This document shows positions 8,305 through 16,208 of a DNA stretch of 19,893 nt, piece after piece. The stretch is from an uncultured Lachnospiraceae bacterium. Its GTDB lineage: Bacteria; Bacillota; Clostridia; Lachnospirales; Lachnospiraceae. Below the pieces are notes generated by a model, which was given only the letters and a program-made list of their open reading frames with translations, was not told the origin of the DNA and made no database searches. The stretch lies in NCBI GenBank assembly GCA_910588405.1, contig CAJUPT010000009.1:1-19893 (forward strand), written 5' to 3'. The translations under genes were made by a program, and so were the position numbers. Each line of letters begins with the position of its first letter. The first letter of the stretch is position 1.

Positions 8305-9846
8305 TCAATATTCGTTCCGTTTCAGCAGCGTCAGCTCCGAATCCCCCTGATCAGATACAGGATGATAGCGCTCCAAAATAAAAGAGGGAATCTCTTCCCG
8401 GCAGATCACATATTCTACCTCTTGATTCCGGACAATCTCACGCTGCTGCGCATACATTTCCGGCATCTGCTCCTCCGTAAAGTTGATAAAGGTGAAGTAT
8501 TTCGCTGCCGGAATGATATCCAGCGCATTGTAAAAGCCTCTGTCCATAAACCCATACACCTGCAGGGTGGGATTCTCGGACTGACTCATAATGGAAGCAA
8601 AATGATACTGCTCCGTGTCCTCCCACTTTTGAAGGCGCACATCGGCATTGCTGCCGGCAAACCAGCCCCAAACCACGGACAACGTCACAACGCCCAGGAC
8701 AATCCTGCCTTTTTTCACGCCTGTCGGTACCAGCCGGGCCGAAGTATGCTCCCACCCGCCTCCAAAGGCCAGCAGGCCAAACACCATAAAAGGCGCCGTA
8801 ATCAGATAATAATACCGAAAATCCTTTGTTCCCCAGTATATCCCCGTCACAAGACACAGATACATGAACGGGAATACACAGCGCCTTATGGCAAGACCGG
8901 CGTCCCGCCTTTGCTTCCGTCCGGTTGGCTCCTGTCCCACCGGAAGACAAAACAACACCCACATCAAGCCGCCCACTGCAAACAATGCGATCACAGGATT
9001 TTCCCGGCCGTGCCGCAACCAGAAGGAACACATACTGTGGAAGTGGCGATACGGGTCACTGTTGATCGCCGGATAAAGGAACAGATTATTATAAAAATAA
9101 ACCTGAAAACAATCCTTCAGCGCTCCATTGACGCCAAAATAGAACAGCGGCGGCACCGATGCCGCCCCCATGCCTCCCAAAAAAACCAGACAGGATAAAA
9201 ACGCTCGTTTTACCTCTTTTTTAGACAGCATCAGAAAAAAGACCATGGCCATAAATCCGAACCAGAGTCCCAGCATCGTGTACTTCATCCAGAATACCAC
9301 GCCAGCCAAAACGCCATTCAGAAAAACAACCCTTCCGTTCATCCGCGACGCATCGCAGTCCTCTTTCACATACCTGAGCATAAAATAAAGACTCACGGCC
9401 GCAAAGGGCAGCGCAAATTCTTCCGTACAGCCTCCCGCCTCAAGCGCCGCACAGCCGGACACCGCGGCTCCCAGCAGCGAAAGCAGACAGGCCGACGTAA
9501 AGCGGGAAAGATACAGTCTGAATGAGCAGTAAGAAGCATAAAGAAACGCAGAAAAAAACAGACATTCCATCACATAAAGCCCCAGAAAAGAACGGCGGCT
9601 GATCAGATACCCCAGAATATTAATGATATACAGATAAAATCCTTTGTGATCCATCACGTCCCGATACAAAACCCTGCCATGAACCATACAACGGCTGGCC
9701 GTAAAAATACAGTTCACGTCCGACCAGCTATTAGTGGCAAATAAAAAGGAACAGGTGCTGCTTATGGTAATCATCACTGTCCCCAACACCAGGCAATAAA
9801 ACAAGGGTGCGTATCTTCTCATTATCTTCTTCCCTCGTACAGACAA
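8305..9846 (-). CDS. Polytopic GT-C-like membrane glycosyltransferase
   Basis: A 513-residue protein with about ten hydrophobic segments. The first external loop holds LYRDVMDHKGFYLYIIN, close to the acidic DxxDHKG-type motif common in Firmicutes membrane proteins related to GT39/ArnT-like GT-C enzymes. The GGCTEEFALPF segment later in the N-terminal half is also typical. A soluble C-terminal domain follows. The TTG at 9846 is taken as the start because a perfect AGGAGG lies eight bases upstream; the in-frame ATG at 9822 is an alternative. The gene begins 12 bases after the GT2 gene and is surely co-transcribed. It probably uses the lipid-linked sugar made by that GT2; that is inference. Confidence 0.65.
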   Translation of the reverse strand: MSVRGKKIMRRYAPLFYCLVLGTVMITISSTCSFLFATNSWSDVNCIFTASRCMVHGRVLYRDVMDHKGFYLYIINILGYLISRRSFLGLYVMECLFFSAFLYASYCSFRLYLSRFTSACLLSLLGAAVSGCAALEAGGCTEEFALPFAAVSLYFMLRYVKEDCDASRMNGRVVFLNGVLAGVVFWMKYTMLGLWFGFMAMVFFLMLSKKEVKRAFLSCLVFLGGMGAASVPPLFYFGVNGALKDCFQVYFYNNLFLYPAINSDPYRHFHSMCSFWLRHGRENPVIALFAVGGLMWVLFCLPVGQEPTGRKQRRDAGLAIRRCVFPFMYLCLVTGIYWGTKDFRYYYLITAPFMVFGLLAFGGGWEHTSARLVPTGVKKGRIVLGVVTLSVVWGWFAGSNADVRLQKWEDTEQYHFASIMSQSENPTLQVYGFMDRGFYNALDIIPAAKYFTFINFTEEQMPEMYAQQREIVRNQEVEYVICREEIPSFILERYHPVSDQGDSELTLLKRNEY

Positions 9847-9858
9847 GTAATTTTCCTC

Positions 9859-10581
9859 CTACATGACTTTTCTCAGCGCAGCAAAATCCTTCAAAGCCTG
9901 TATGCCGATCTTAATGATTTTCGGGATGTTAATGGAATTTACCCCGCCTTGTCTCGGTCGGAACGTAATAGGAACAAAGGCAATCTTTTCCTCGCCGTTC
10001 ACAAAGAAAACCGTAAGCAGAACATTGGACAGATTGAACTTTTCAGGCACTTTTACGATATATTTTTTCAGGACCTCCCGCTTCATCAGCCGATAAGGCG
10101 TGTTCGCATCCGTAATCTTCAGTCCGAATACGATCCACAGCACAAATTTCAGCACCTTCGTAACGATCACCCGAGAAAAACCATCCTCCCTGTTTTTCCG
10201 GTGGCCCATCACCACATCATACTTTTTACGCCTGCTCCAAAGTCGTGAAAATTCCTCCGGCAATGTCTGCCCGTCCGAATCCGTCTGAAATATGTATTCC
10301 GCTCCTGCATCCAAAGCGTACTGATATCCGAACAAAACCGTAGCGCCATGCCCCTCATTGCCCTTTGTCAGCGGCAAAAGCAATGGCTTGTCCTTTGCAC
10401 TCTCCCGTATCATATGGTACGTCTGATCCTTGCTTCCGTCGTCAATAATCACCAGCCGCGATTTCCCGCCGCCGCTGTGCTTCTCTATGACAGGATACCA
10501 GTCGTCGATCACCTGATTAATATTCGCTTCCTCATTGTATGCCGGTATCACAATATATAAAATATCCGTATTTTGATTCAT
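9859..10581 (-). CDS. Short GT2 glycosyltransferase, DPM1-like
   Basis: A 240-residue family 2 glycosyltransferase without membrane anchors, comparable to short dolichol/polyprenyl-phosphate mannose synthases. IVIPAYNEE opens the nucleotide-binding domain, VIIDDGSKD follows at 44-52, and QTDSDGQ (99-105) is the metal-binding DxD. The C-terminus has the TDANTPYRLM acceptor-side motif. The ATG at 10581 follows AAAGAGGAG closely. The reading frame continues open upstream to 11007, but those 142 residues do not belong to a GT2 protein and overlap remnants of another gene, so they are excluded. It is the first intact gene of the operon and likely charges a lipid carrier for the downstream membrane transferases. 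Confidence 0.85.
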   Translation of the reverse strand: MNQNTDILYIVIPAYNEEANINQVIDDWYPVIEKHSGGGKSRLVIIDDGSKDQTYHMIRESAKDKPLLLPLTKGNEGHGATVLFGYQYALDAGAEYIFQTDSDGQTLPEEFSRLWSRRKKYDVVMGHRKNREDGFSRVIVTKVLKFVLWIVFGLKITDANTPYRLMKREVLKKYIVKVPEKFNLSNVLLTVFFVNGEEKIAFVPITFRPRQGGVNSINIPKIIKIGIQALKDFAALRKVM

Positions 10582-10714
10582 TTTCTCCTCTTTCTGACGC
10601 ATCAGTGTACCGGTATGTTCCTCTCCGGCCAGACACTGACCCTGTCCCCGTATCTGTCCGGTCATCCTGCTTCCGGACGCTTTTCCGTAATGGGCTTTTG
10701 CCGCGCTTCCGGTC

Positions 10715-11098
10715 TTAATCTCGCAAAATCCGGCTGTTGATTCCGGTTTCACTGTTCCAGTCCACATACTGATAAATCGTAAAAGGTTCCCTGTCAAAAA
10801 GACCTGGAAGCCCGCCTGAAACAACAGATCTGCTGATCTCGACCGGATTGTTGCGCGCATACACAAATCATTCCAGCGTCCCATCCGGAAAAAGGGCAAC
10901 ACAAAAAGGGTAAAATCAGCTCCATATAACCAGATATTCTTTCGTTCCTGCCAGCCTAAAACCACTGCCCATATCGCCCAGGACATCTGAAAGAACAGGA
11001 ATTGCAATCATCCATTTTACCCAGCTAATCAGAAAAATGATTACAGGTATCCATAGATACAACAGCGCCAGGTTATTGATGGAAAAGTATTTTTTCAT
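10715..11098 (-). pseudogene. Decayed polytopic membrane protein (GT-C-like), frameshifted and deleted
   Basis: Three overlapping frames each hold part of what looks like one membrane protein. Frame 1, from the ATG at 11098, reads MKKYFSINNLALLYLWIPV and continues as one hydrophobic helix, then runs into a stop near 10916. Frame 2 holds MSWAIWAVVLGWQERKNIWL and FTLFVLPFFRMGRWNDLCMR. Frame 3 ends EPFTIYQYVDWNSETGINSR before a TAA at 10715. A NDxxMRAxIP-like motif usually sits deep inside large clostridial membrane glycosyltransferases, while the first fragment is a typical N-terminus, so most of the gene appears deleted. A ribosome binding site and a promoter-like pair remain upstream, and now serve the GT2 gene. 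Confidence 0.55.
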
Positions 11099-11138
11099 AA
11101 TCGAATGATTTCTCCTCTGTGTACGATAACTACACTAT

Positions 11139-11167
11139 AAAATACCATAAATCCCCTTCATATTCAA
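11139..11167 (-). promoter_or_regulatory. Possible sigma-A promoter of the glycan operon
   Basis: On the minus strand a TTGAAT (11162-11167) and a TATTTT (11139-11144) are separated by 17 bases. Each matches the housekeeping consensus at four of six positions. It lies about 40 bases before the start of the decayed membrane gene, and would drive the whole operon down to the terminator near 3690. A second -10-like TATAGT a few bases further on has poor spacing. Weak match, judged mainly by position. Confidence 0.35.
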
Positions 11168-11243
11168 GTATTTCATGACTTTGCTGAATATCCCTCCGTC
11201 GAATATCCCGTTTCCGAAAACAAAAAAATCCACCAAATGTAAT

Positions 11244-11274
11244 ATGCCTGCACTTCCCATCGAAATGCAGGCAT
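11244..11274 (-). terminator. Weak terminator-like hairpin after spoIVA
   Basis: A nine-base-pair stem (ATGCCTGCA 11244-11252 with TGCAGGCAT 11266-11274) lies directly downstream of the spoIVA stop. On the minus strand the T-run comes only about 17 bases after the stem, so termination may be inefficient. The position fits the 3' end of the spoIVA transcript. Confidence 0.45.
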
Positions 11275-11281
11275 TATTCTC

Positions 11282-12754
11282 CTATATAATAATACAGATC
11301 ATCCCGCCATTACTGTCATTGATCACCTTCTTGATCGCATCCTGCAGCTTCTGCTGGCAGTCGTCGGTCATCTGGGCCACCTTGGCCTGGATGCCGTCCT
11401 CCACGATCTGCTCGATGGACTTGCCGAAAATATTGGCCTCCCAGATACCGTTTTCCTCGGCGGACTGGCCCTTGATATACTGGATCAGATCCTGGGCCTG
11501 CTGCTCGCTGCCCACGATCGGCGCGATCTCCGTCTCGATCACCGACTGCATCAGATGGATCGACGGCGCCTCCGCCCGCATCTTCACGCCGAATTTGTTG
11601 CCGTGCTTAATCACCGACGGCTCATCCAGCACGATCTCCTCCCGGTCGGGGATCACCACCCCATAGCCCTTGTAGCGCACCGATTCCATGGCGTTCTGCA
11701 CCTTGGAGTAGGAGTCTTTCAGCTGTGAGAAATCTTTCAGCGTTTTCAGAAGCTGATACTCCCCGGCCACCGGGATGCCCGTATATTCGGAGATCATATT
11801 ATAATACAGGGAAGGTTTCATATCCACACGGAGGGACACCCGGCCGCAGGACAAGTCCTTTTTGTCAATTTTGACCTCCTGCACCTCCTCTAAGTCTGTC
11901 ATAATATTAACCGGGTCGGCATCCCGCATATATGTAATCTTATTGATCACCCCCATGGCCATCTCCATAACCTTCGCTTTCAGCCAATGGGTGGCAGGCA
12001 GAAGCTCCAGCCATTTGGGAATATGGAAATCTACCTGGGACACAGGGAATCCTTTCAGCACCTCTTCCATAATATGGCAGATATCATCCTTTTTCAGCTG
12101 TTCACAGTTGACAGGCAGCACGGCCACCTGATATCTCTGGGTCAGCTCGTTGCACAGCTGACCGGTTTCTTCCGAGTAAGGACGGCTGGAATTTAACAGC
12201 ACCACGAAAGGCTTTCCCAGCTTTTTCAGCTCCTGTATCGTTTTGTCCTCGGCCTTCTCATAGGCCTCACGCGAAATTTCCGAAAAGCTGCCGTCGGTGG
12301 TCACAACCACGCCGATGGTGGAATGATCGTTGATCACCTTCTTTGTACCGATCTCCGCCGCCTGGGTAAAGGGAATCTCATAGTCAAACCAGGGCGTTTT
12401 CACCAGCCGCTCCTCGTCATTTTCGATATGACCGGCGGCCCCTTCCACCATGTATCCCACACAGTCGATCAGACGCATGTTTACCTCCACGTCGGGGCTG
12501 ATGGAAATCTGGGCGGCCTCCTTCGGGATAAATTTCGGCTCCGTGGTCATAATCGTCTTGCCCCCCGCGCTCTGGGGCAGCTCATCCTTCGTCCGCTCCC
12601 GGTCATGGACATCCTCCATATTGGGCAGCACCATCAGGTTCATAAAGCGCTTAATAAAAGTGGACTTGCCGGTACGTACCGGCCCCACCACGCCTATGTA
12701 AATATCGCCGCCGGTGCGCAGCTGTATGTCTTTATAAACATTGAATGGCTCCAT
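11282..12754 (-). CDS. spoIVA: Stage IV sporulation protein A, spore-coat morphogenetic ATPase
   Basis: SpoIVA forms the basement layer of the spore coat around the forespore, polymerising with ATP hydrolysis in the mother cell. The protein aligns end to end with the B. subtilis protein from memory: the Walker A GPVRTGKST (residues 24-32), QSAGGKTIMTTEPKF (61-75), the Walker-B-like LIDCVGY (95-101), and the C-terminal SNGGMICIII. Length (490) is near the usual 492. The ATG at 12754 is chosen over an in-frame start 19 codons upstream because it has AAGGGG seven bases before it and matches the family N-terminus. A sigma-E-like promoter lies just upstream, fitting mother-cell expression. SpoVM, its membrane anchor partner, is not seen here. 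Confidence 0.97.
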   Translation of the reverse strand: MEPFNVYKDIQLRTGGDIYIGVVGPVRTGKSTFIKRFMNLMVLPNMEDVHDRERTKDELPQSAGGKTIMTTEPKFIPKEAAQISISPDVEVNMRLIDCVGYMVEGAAGHIENDEERLVKTPWFDYEIPFTQAAEIGTKKVINDHSTIGVVVTTDGSFSEISREAYEKAEDKTIQELKKLGKPFVVLLNSSRPYSEETGQLCNELTQRYQVAVLPVNCEQLKKDDICHIMEEVLKGFPVSQVDFHIPKWLELLPATHWLKAKVMEMAMGVINKITYMRDADPVNIMTDLEEVQEVKIDKKDLSCGRVSLRVDMKPSLYYNMISEYTGIPVAGEYQLLKTLKDFSQLKDSYSKVQNAMESVRYKGYGVVIPDREEIVLDEPSVIKHGNKFGVKMRAEAPSIHLMQSVIETEIAPIVGSEQQAQDLIQYIKGQSAEENGIWEANIFGKSIEQIVEDGIQAKVAQMTDDCQQKLQDAIKKVINDSNGGMICIII

Positions 12755-12784
12755 AGAAAAACCCCTTCCATATATGCTGATAAC

Positions 12785-12814
12785 AGTATATGCGAAAGGG
12801 GAGGCTGACATTCC
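12785..12814 (-). promoter_or_regulatory. Sigma-E-like promoter of spoIVA
   Basis: The minus strand carries CATATACT (12785-12792), close to the sigma-E -10 consensus CATACAnT, with GGAATGT (12808-12814) 15 bases upstream as a poorer -35. The predicted start of transcription is about 25 bases before the spoIVA ATG. spoIVA is a known sigma-E regulon gene, which supports the reading. Confidence 0.45.
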
Positions 12815-12832
12815 GGGAAATATGTTCGCAGC

Positions 12833-13111
12833 CTACACATTCCCTTCCCTCTTCACCGACGGCGGGTTCTTCTTCAAAAATTCCATAATCGCGTCATAAT
12901 GCGCCGGGTCATGGGGGTAGCTGCACCCGGTACAGTCCTTCATCAGCTTCCCTTCCTTATTCTTAAAATACACCGGCCTGCCCAGACAGTTCTCCAAACT
13001 GTTCATCGGGCAGTAACAAAACAGACAGTTAAAATCCTTCCCCTTCATATCCTCATGACAGGGGAAATATTTACATGCCGTATTGCTGAAAAAACGATAA
13101 CTGTTCTCCAT
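12833..13111 (-). CDS. Cysteine-rich small-domain protein
   Basis: A 92-residue protein with eight cysteines in a fixed pattern: CKYFPCH (13-19), CLFCYC (29-34), C42 and CTGC (60-63), followed by PHDPAHYDAI. This matches the cysteine-rich small domain found alone in many anaerobes and sometimes fused or adjacent to cobalamin synthesis genes. It probably binds metal; its function is not established. The ATG follows GGAGGT by three to four bases. It sits between fic and spoIVA but is separated from both by gaps of 207 and 78 bases, and spoIVA has its own promoter, so it is probably a single gene. The upstream gap (13112-13318) is AT-rich and shows nothing clear. Confidence 0.85.
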   Translation of the reverse strand: MENSYRFFSNTACKYFPCHEDMKGKDFNCLFCYCPMNSLENCLGRPVYFKNKEGKLMKDCTGCSYPHDPAHYDAIMEFLKKNPPSVKREGNV

Positions 13112-13318
13112 AGGACCTCCATTCCTTCCATATATAATCCAGTTTCACTCTCTTCATATCAGATCATTTAATTATAATTTGCATTCGCTTCCATCCCTCT
13201 TGCTGATTTCTCATAAAGCAAAAAGCACTTTTCAGTATTTGCAGCATCTAGTTTTCTTCCACTCTGCTCACAGTAAATATACATCTAACTTTAACCAAAC
13301 GAACAACCTCTCCAAATA

Positions 13319-14053
13319 TTACATAAAATATTTGCATTTCTCCAAATAAAACTGCTGCTCCTTTTCGAACAAACTGATTAATTTATTCAGGCACTTTTCT
13401 TCTCTGTATTCTTTCAATGCGTCCAGATATTCATTTCTGTTCGCATCTTCGATCACAACCGGTACAATATGGTTTTTCAGACACTCCCTGAAAAGAATCA
13501 ATCTGCCTGTCCTGCCATTTCCATCCTGAAACGGATGAATACTCTCATATCTGGCATGAAATTCGGCTAATACGGAAATATTTATTTTCTGACTGCCATA
13601 CCAGTCCATTAATAAACACATTTCCTGATCGACATGCTCAGGTCTGACAGTCTGGTACATCCCAATCATATTAGGACGCCTTTTATATTCGCCAATCGCA
13701 TATCCATTTGCCCGATCCTCAAACACGCCGGACTTCAGTTCATAATGAAATTGCTTGATCAGCTCCGGACATAACTTCTGATCTAAAGTATCCAGCATTT
13801 TGTTGAACATCAGAAAATGACCGTTCATTTCTTCCACATCTTTTGCCCTGTAATAGTCATCCGATTTCGGCAAAGTTCCATGGTCGAACAATGAGGCCGT
13901 CTGCTCCTCAGTCAGCGTACTCCCTTCGATCTTATTTGAATTATAGGCAAGTAAACGCTGCGTATATGCGTACACGCCTGATCTGTCAAATTTTTCTCTT
14001 TCTATTTTGAATCTTTCCAAAAGAAAATCCAGACACTCTTTGTGATTGCTCAT
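13319..14053 (-). CDS. Fic-family protein (putative AMPylase) with N-terminal inhibitory motif
   Basis: Fic enzymes transfer AMP or related groups from nucleotides to hydroxyl side chains of target proteins. The catalytic motif HPFQDGNGR is complete at residues 173-181. The N-terminal S39-NKI-E43-G44 is the (S/T)xxxE(G/N) inhibitory helix motif of class II Fic proteins, whose glutamate blocks ATP, so the enzyme is probably kept in check within one chain. The last 30 residues are charged and helical. Its base composition is clearly AT-richer than recG upstream and spoIVA downstream, suggesting acquisition. It starts 46 bases after recG with GAGG before the ATG, and is probably read from the recG transcript. 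No antitoxin gene is adjacent. Confidence 0.88.
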   Translation of the reverse strand: MSNHKECLDFLLERFKIEREKFDRSGVYAYTQRLLAYNSNKIEGSTLTEEQTASLFDHGTLPKSDDYYRAKDVEEMNGHFLMFNKMLDTLDQKLCPELIKQFHYELKSGVFEDRANGYAIGEYKRRPNMIGMYQTVRPEHVDQEMCLLMDWYGSQKINISVLAEFHARYESIHPFQDGNGRTGRLILFRECLKNHIVPVVIEDANRNEYLDALKEYREEKCLNKLISLFEKEQQFYLEKCKYFM

Positions 14054-14075
14054 ACCGGCCTCCTTTCTATATTAT

Positions 14076-14095
14076 AGTTCCGCAACTACCCTTCC
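14076..14095 (-). repeat. Relic of the structured leader repeat before fic
   Basis: Twenty bases in the recG-fic gap match the 3' end of the repeat upstream of yloU (18327-18346) at 19 positions, in the same orientation relative to the following gene. They lie at the same place just before the ribosome binding site. The hairpin part is absent, because recG ends here. It may be a truncated copy or the shared attachment end of the element. Confidence 0.5.
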
Positions 14096-14099
14096 CATT

Positions 14100-16184
14100 C
14101 TATAAACTGATATCCTGCCTGATCCTCTCCCGATCCAATTCCATCATCCTGCGCAGCTCCCCATGCTCCGGCTGCTCCAGCCCGGGGTCCTCTGTCAGCA
14201 AAAGCGCCGCGGCCTCGGAAGCATCTTTCAGCACATTGGAATCCGAAAAGATATCCCCGATCTGAAACTCCATCACGCCGCTCTGCCGCACGCCGAAGAA
14301 ATCCCCCGGCCCCCGCAGTTTCAGATCCTCGGAAGCAATAAAAAAACCGTCATTAGAATGATTCAAAATATCCAGCCGCTTCTCGCTGGCCTTCGACCCG
14401 GAGCGGTTGATAAAAATACAATAAGACTGATGGCTTCCCCGCCCCACCCGGCCCCGCAGCTGGTGAAGCTGGGCCAGGCCGAACCGCTCGGCATTCTCGA
14501 TCACCATGACGGTGGCATTGGGCACGTTGATTCCCACTTCTACCACGGTGGTGGACACCAGCACCTGAATGTTTCCTGCGGCAAAGTCCTCCATAATCTG
14601 ATTCTTTTCCTTCGGCTTCATTTTTCCATGCAGACAGGCCACGGTAATCCCTTCCGGCAGATGATTCCGCACCGTTTTCACATAATCGGTCACATTCTCC
14701 GCCTCCATGGCCTCGCTCTCCTCCACCATGGCGCAGATCACATAGGCCTGCCGCCCCTGCTCCGCCTGCTTTCGCAAAAATTCATAGGTATTCGGCAGCT
14801 TGTCCGGGCCTACCACACAGTTTTTGATCGGCAGCCGGGCGGAGGGCAGTTCGTCGATCACCGAGATATCCAAATCTCCATACAAAATAATCGCCAATGT
14901 CCTGGGAATGGGCGTGGCGCTCATCACCAGCGTATGAGGGTCTTTTCCGTTCTCCTGCCCTTTCCCTTTTTCTCCCAGACTTTCCCTCTGGTGAACGCCA
15001 AAACGATGCTGCTCGTCTGTCACCACCAGCGCCAGATCAGCATACTCCACGCCCTGCTGAATCAGAGCATGGGTGCCCACCACAATATCCGCCTCATGGT
15101 TTTTAATCCGCTCATACGCCAGCCGCTTTTCTTTCGCCGTCATCGAGCCGGTCAGCAATTCCACCCGCAGCGGAATCTCATTTCCGGCTAGCAGCTCCCG
15201 AAAGGCCTGGTCATGCTGTTTGGCCAGTACTTCCGTGGGCGCCATCACCGCCCCCTGATACCCGTGCTCCGCCGCTTTCAGCAACGCCAAAAAGGCGATA
15301 ATGGTTTTTCCGGAACCCACATCGCCCTGTATCAGCCGGTTCATCACTCCTTCCCCTTCCATGTCCGTAAACACCTCCCGAAGGGTCCTCTGCTGAGCCC
15401 CTGTCAGCTGATAGGAAAGCCTGTCAAGCACACGCTCCACATATTCGCTGCCTGTCATGGAAAAGGAATTCAGTTTCTTCACGCGGTTTTCTTTTAACTG
15501 CTGTACGCGGAGGATAAAAAAGAAAAATTCGTCAAATACCAGCCTGCGTCTTGCCAGAACCAGACTGTTTTCGTCGTCGGGAAAATGAATCTGCCGGAGA
15601 GCGAAATTATATTCCGCCAGCCTGTATTTCTCCCTGACCCAGCCCGGCAGAGGATCTTTCCGGACAGGCATGGCCTTAAGCGCCTGACTTACGGCCTGGC
15701 CAATGGTTTTTGAGGTAAGCCCCTTTGTCATGGGATATACCGGCCGCAGCTGCCCCTGCAGCGCTTCATAACTGTCCGGCGCGTACATCTGGGGCTGATC
15801 CATGGAATATCCGGACCGCCCCCGCACTGCTTTTCCCCGGAATACATAGACACTTCCCGGCTTTAAGGTGGTTTTCAGATAAGGCATGTTGAACCAGCAC
15901 AGCTTCACCGCCCCGGTCATATCCCGGCCGGTCGCTCTGATGATCTGCATCTTTTTCACCCAGGTTACGGTCACATCGCCTCCGATCTGCAGCCGCACGG
16001 CCTGTACCTTTCCCTCTTCCAGCTGGCCGGCATATGCCGGAGGCTCATAGGCTTCGTAGGCTCTCGGGTAAAAGGACAGCAAATCCTCCACCGTCGCAAG
16101 ATTCAGCTTCCCGAACAACGCCGCCGTTTTCTCCCCAATCCCTTTCAGCGCCGTCAAGGGAGCGCCTGGCTCAGATGCGGACAT
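14100..16184 (-). CDS. recG: ATP-dependent DNA helicase RecG
   Basis: RecG remodels stalled replication forks and branch-migrates Holliday junctions. The wedge/OB-fold domain occupies about the first 220 residues. Helicase motifs follow: Walker A GDVGSGKT (287-294), the GTHAL motif, the RecG-type DEQH box (390-393) in TDEQHRFGVHQRE, SATPIPRTL, then the second helicase domain with STTVVEVGINVPNA and QLRGRVGRG. Length (694) is normal. The ATG has GGAGGTG five bases upstream and begins 24 bases after the DAK2 gene, so it is in that operon. In Bacillus serine dehydratase genes lie between the two; here they do not. Confidence 0.97.
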   Translation of the reverse strand: MSASEPGAPLTALKGIGEKTAALFGKLNLATVEDLLSFYPRAYEAYEPPAYAGQLEEGKVQAVRLQIGGDVTVTWVKKMQIIRATGRDMTGAVKLCWFNMPYLKTTLKPGSVYVFRGKAVRGRSGYSMDQPQMYAPDSYEALQGQLRPVYPMTKGLTSKTIGQAVSQALKAMPVRKDPLPGWVREKYRLAEYNFALRQIHFPDDENSLVLARRRLVFDEFFFFILRVQQLKENRVKKLNSFSMTGSEYVERVLDRLSYQLTGAQQRTLREVFTDMEGEGVMNRLIQGDVGSGKTIIAFLALLKAAEHGYQGAVMAPTEVLAKQHDQAFRELLAGNEIPLRVELLTGSMTAKEKRLAYERIKNHEADIVVGTHALIQQGVEYADLALVVTDEQHRFGVHQRESLGEKGKGQENGKDPHTLVMSATPIPRTLAIILYGDLDISVIDELPSARLPIKNCVVGPDKLPNTYEFLRKQAEQGRQAYVICAMVEESEAMEAENVTDYVKTVRNHLPEGITVACLHGKMKPKEKNQIMEDFAAGNIQVLVSTTVVEVGINVPNATVMVIENAERFGLAQLHQLRGRVGRGSHQSYCIFINRSGSKASEKRLDILNHSNDGFFIASEDLKLRGPGDFFGVRQSGVMEFQIGDIFSDSNVLKDASEAAALLLTEDPGLEQPEHGELRRMMELDRERIRQDISL

Positions 16185-16208
16185 ATGCTCACCTCCCCTG
16201 CCACACTT

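Noticed and set aside
10573..10714. Further coding remnants between the decayed gene and the GT2 start
   Set aside because: No frame shows recognisable membrane or enzyme sequence; it appears to be leader or fully decayed DNA.
10582..11007. 142-residue N-terminal extension of the short GT2 protein
   Set aside because: GT2 proteins begin at the IVIPAYNEE segment, the ATG at 10581 has its own ribosome site, and the extension overlaps remnants of a different gene.
12755..12811. 19-residue extension of SpoIVA
   Set aside because: The family N-terminus begins at the ATG at 12754, and the extension covers the predicted sigma-E promoter and the ribosome binding site.
14163..15191. 342-codon plus-strand frame opposite recG
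   Set aside because: It mirrors a canonical recG with all helicase motifs; the encoded sequence shows no domain and is a frame shadow.
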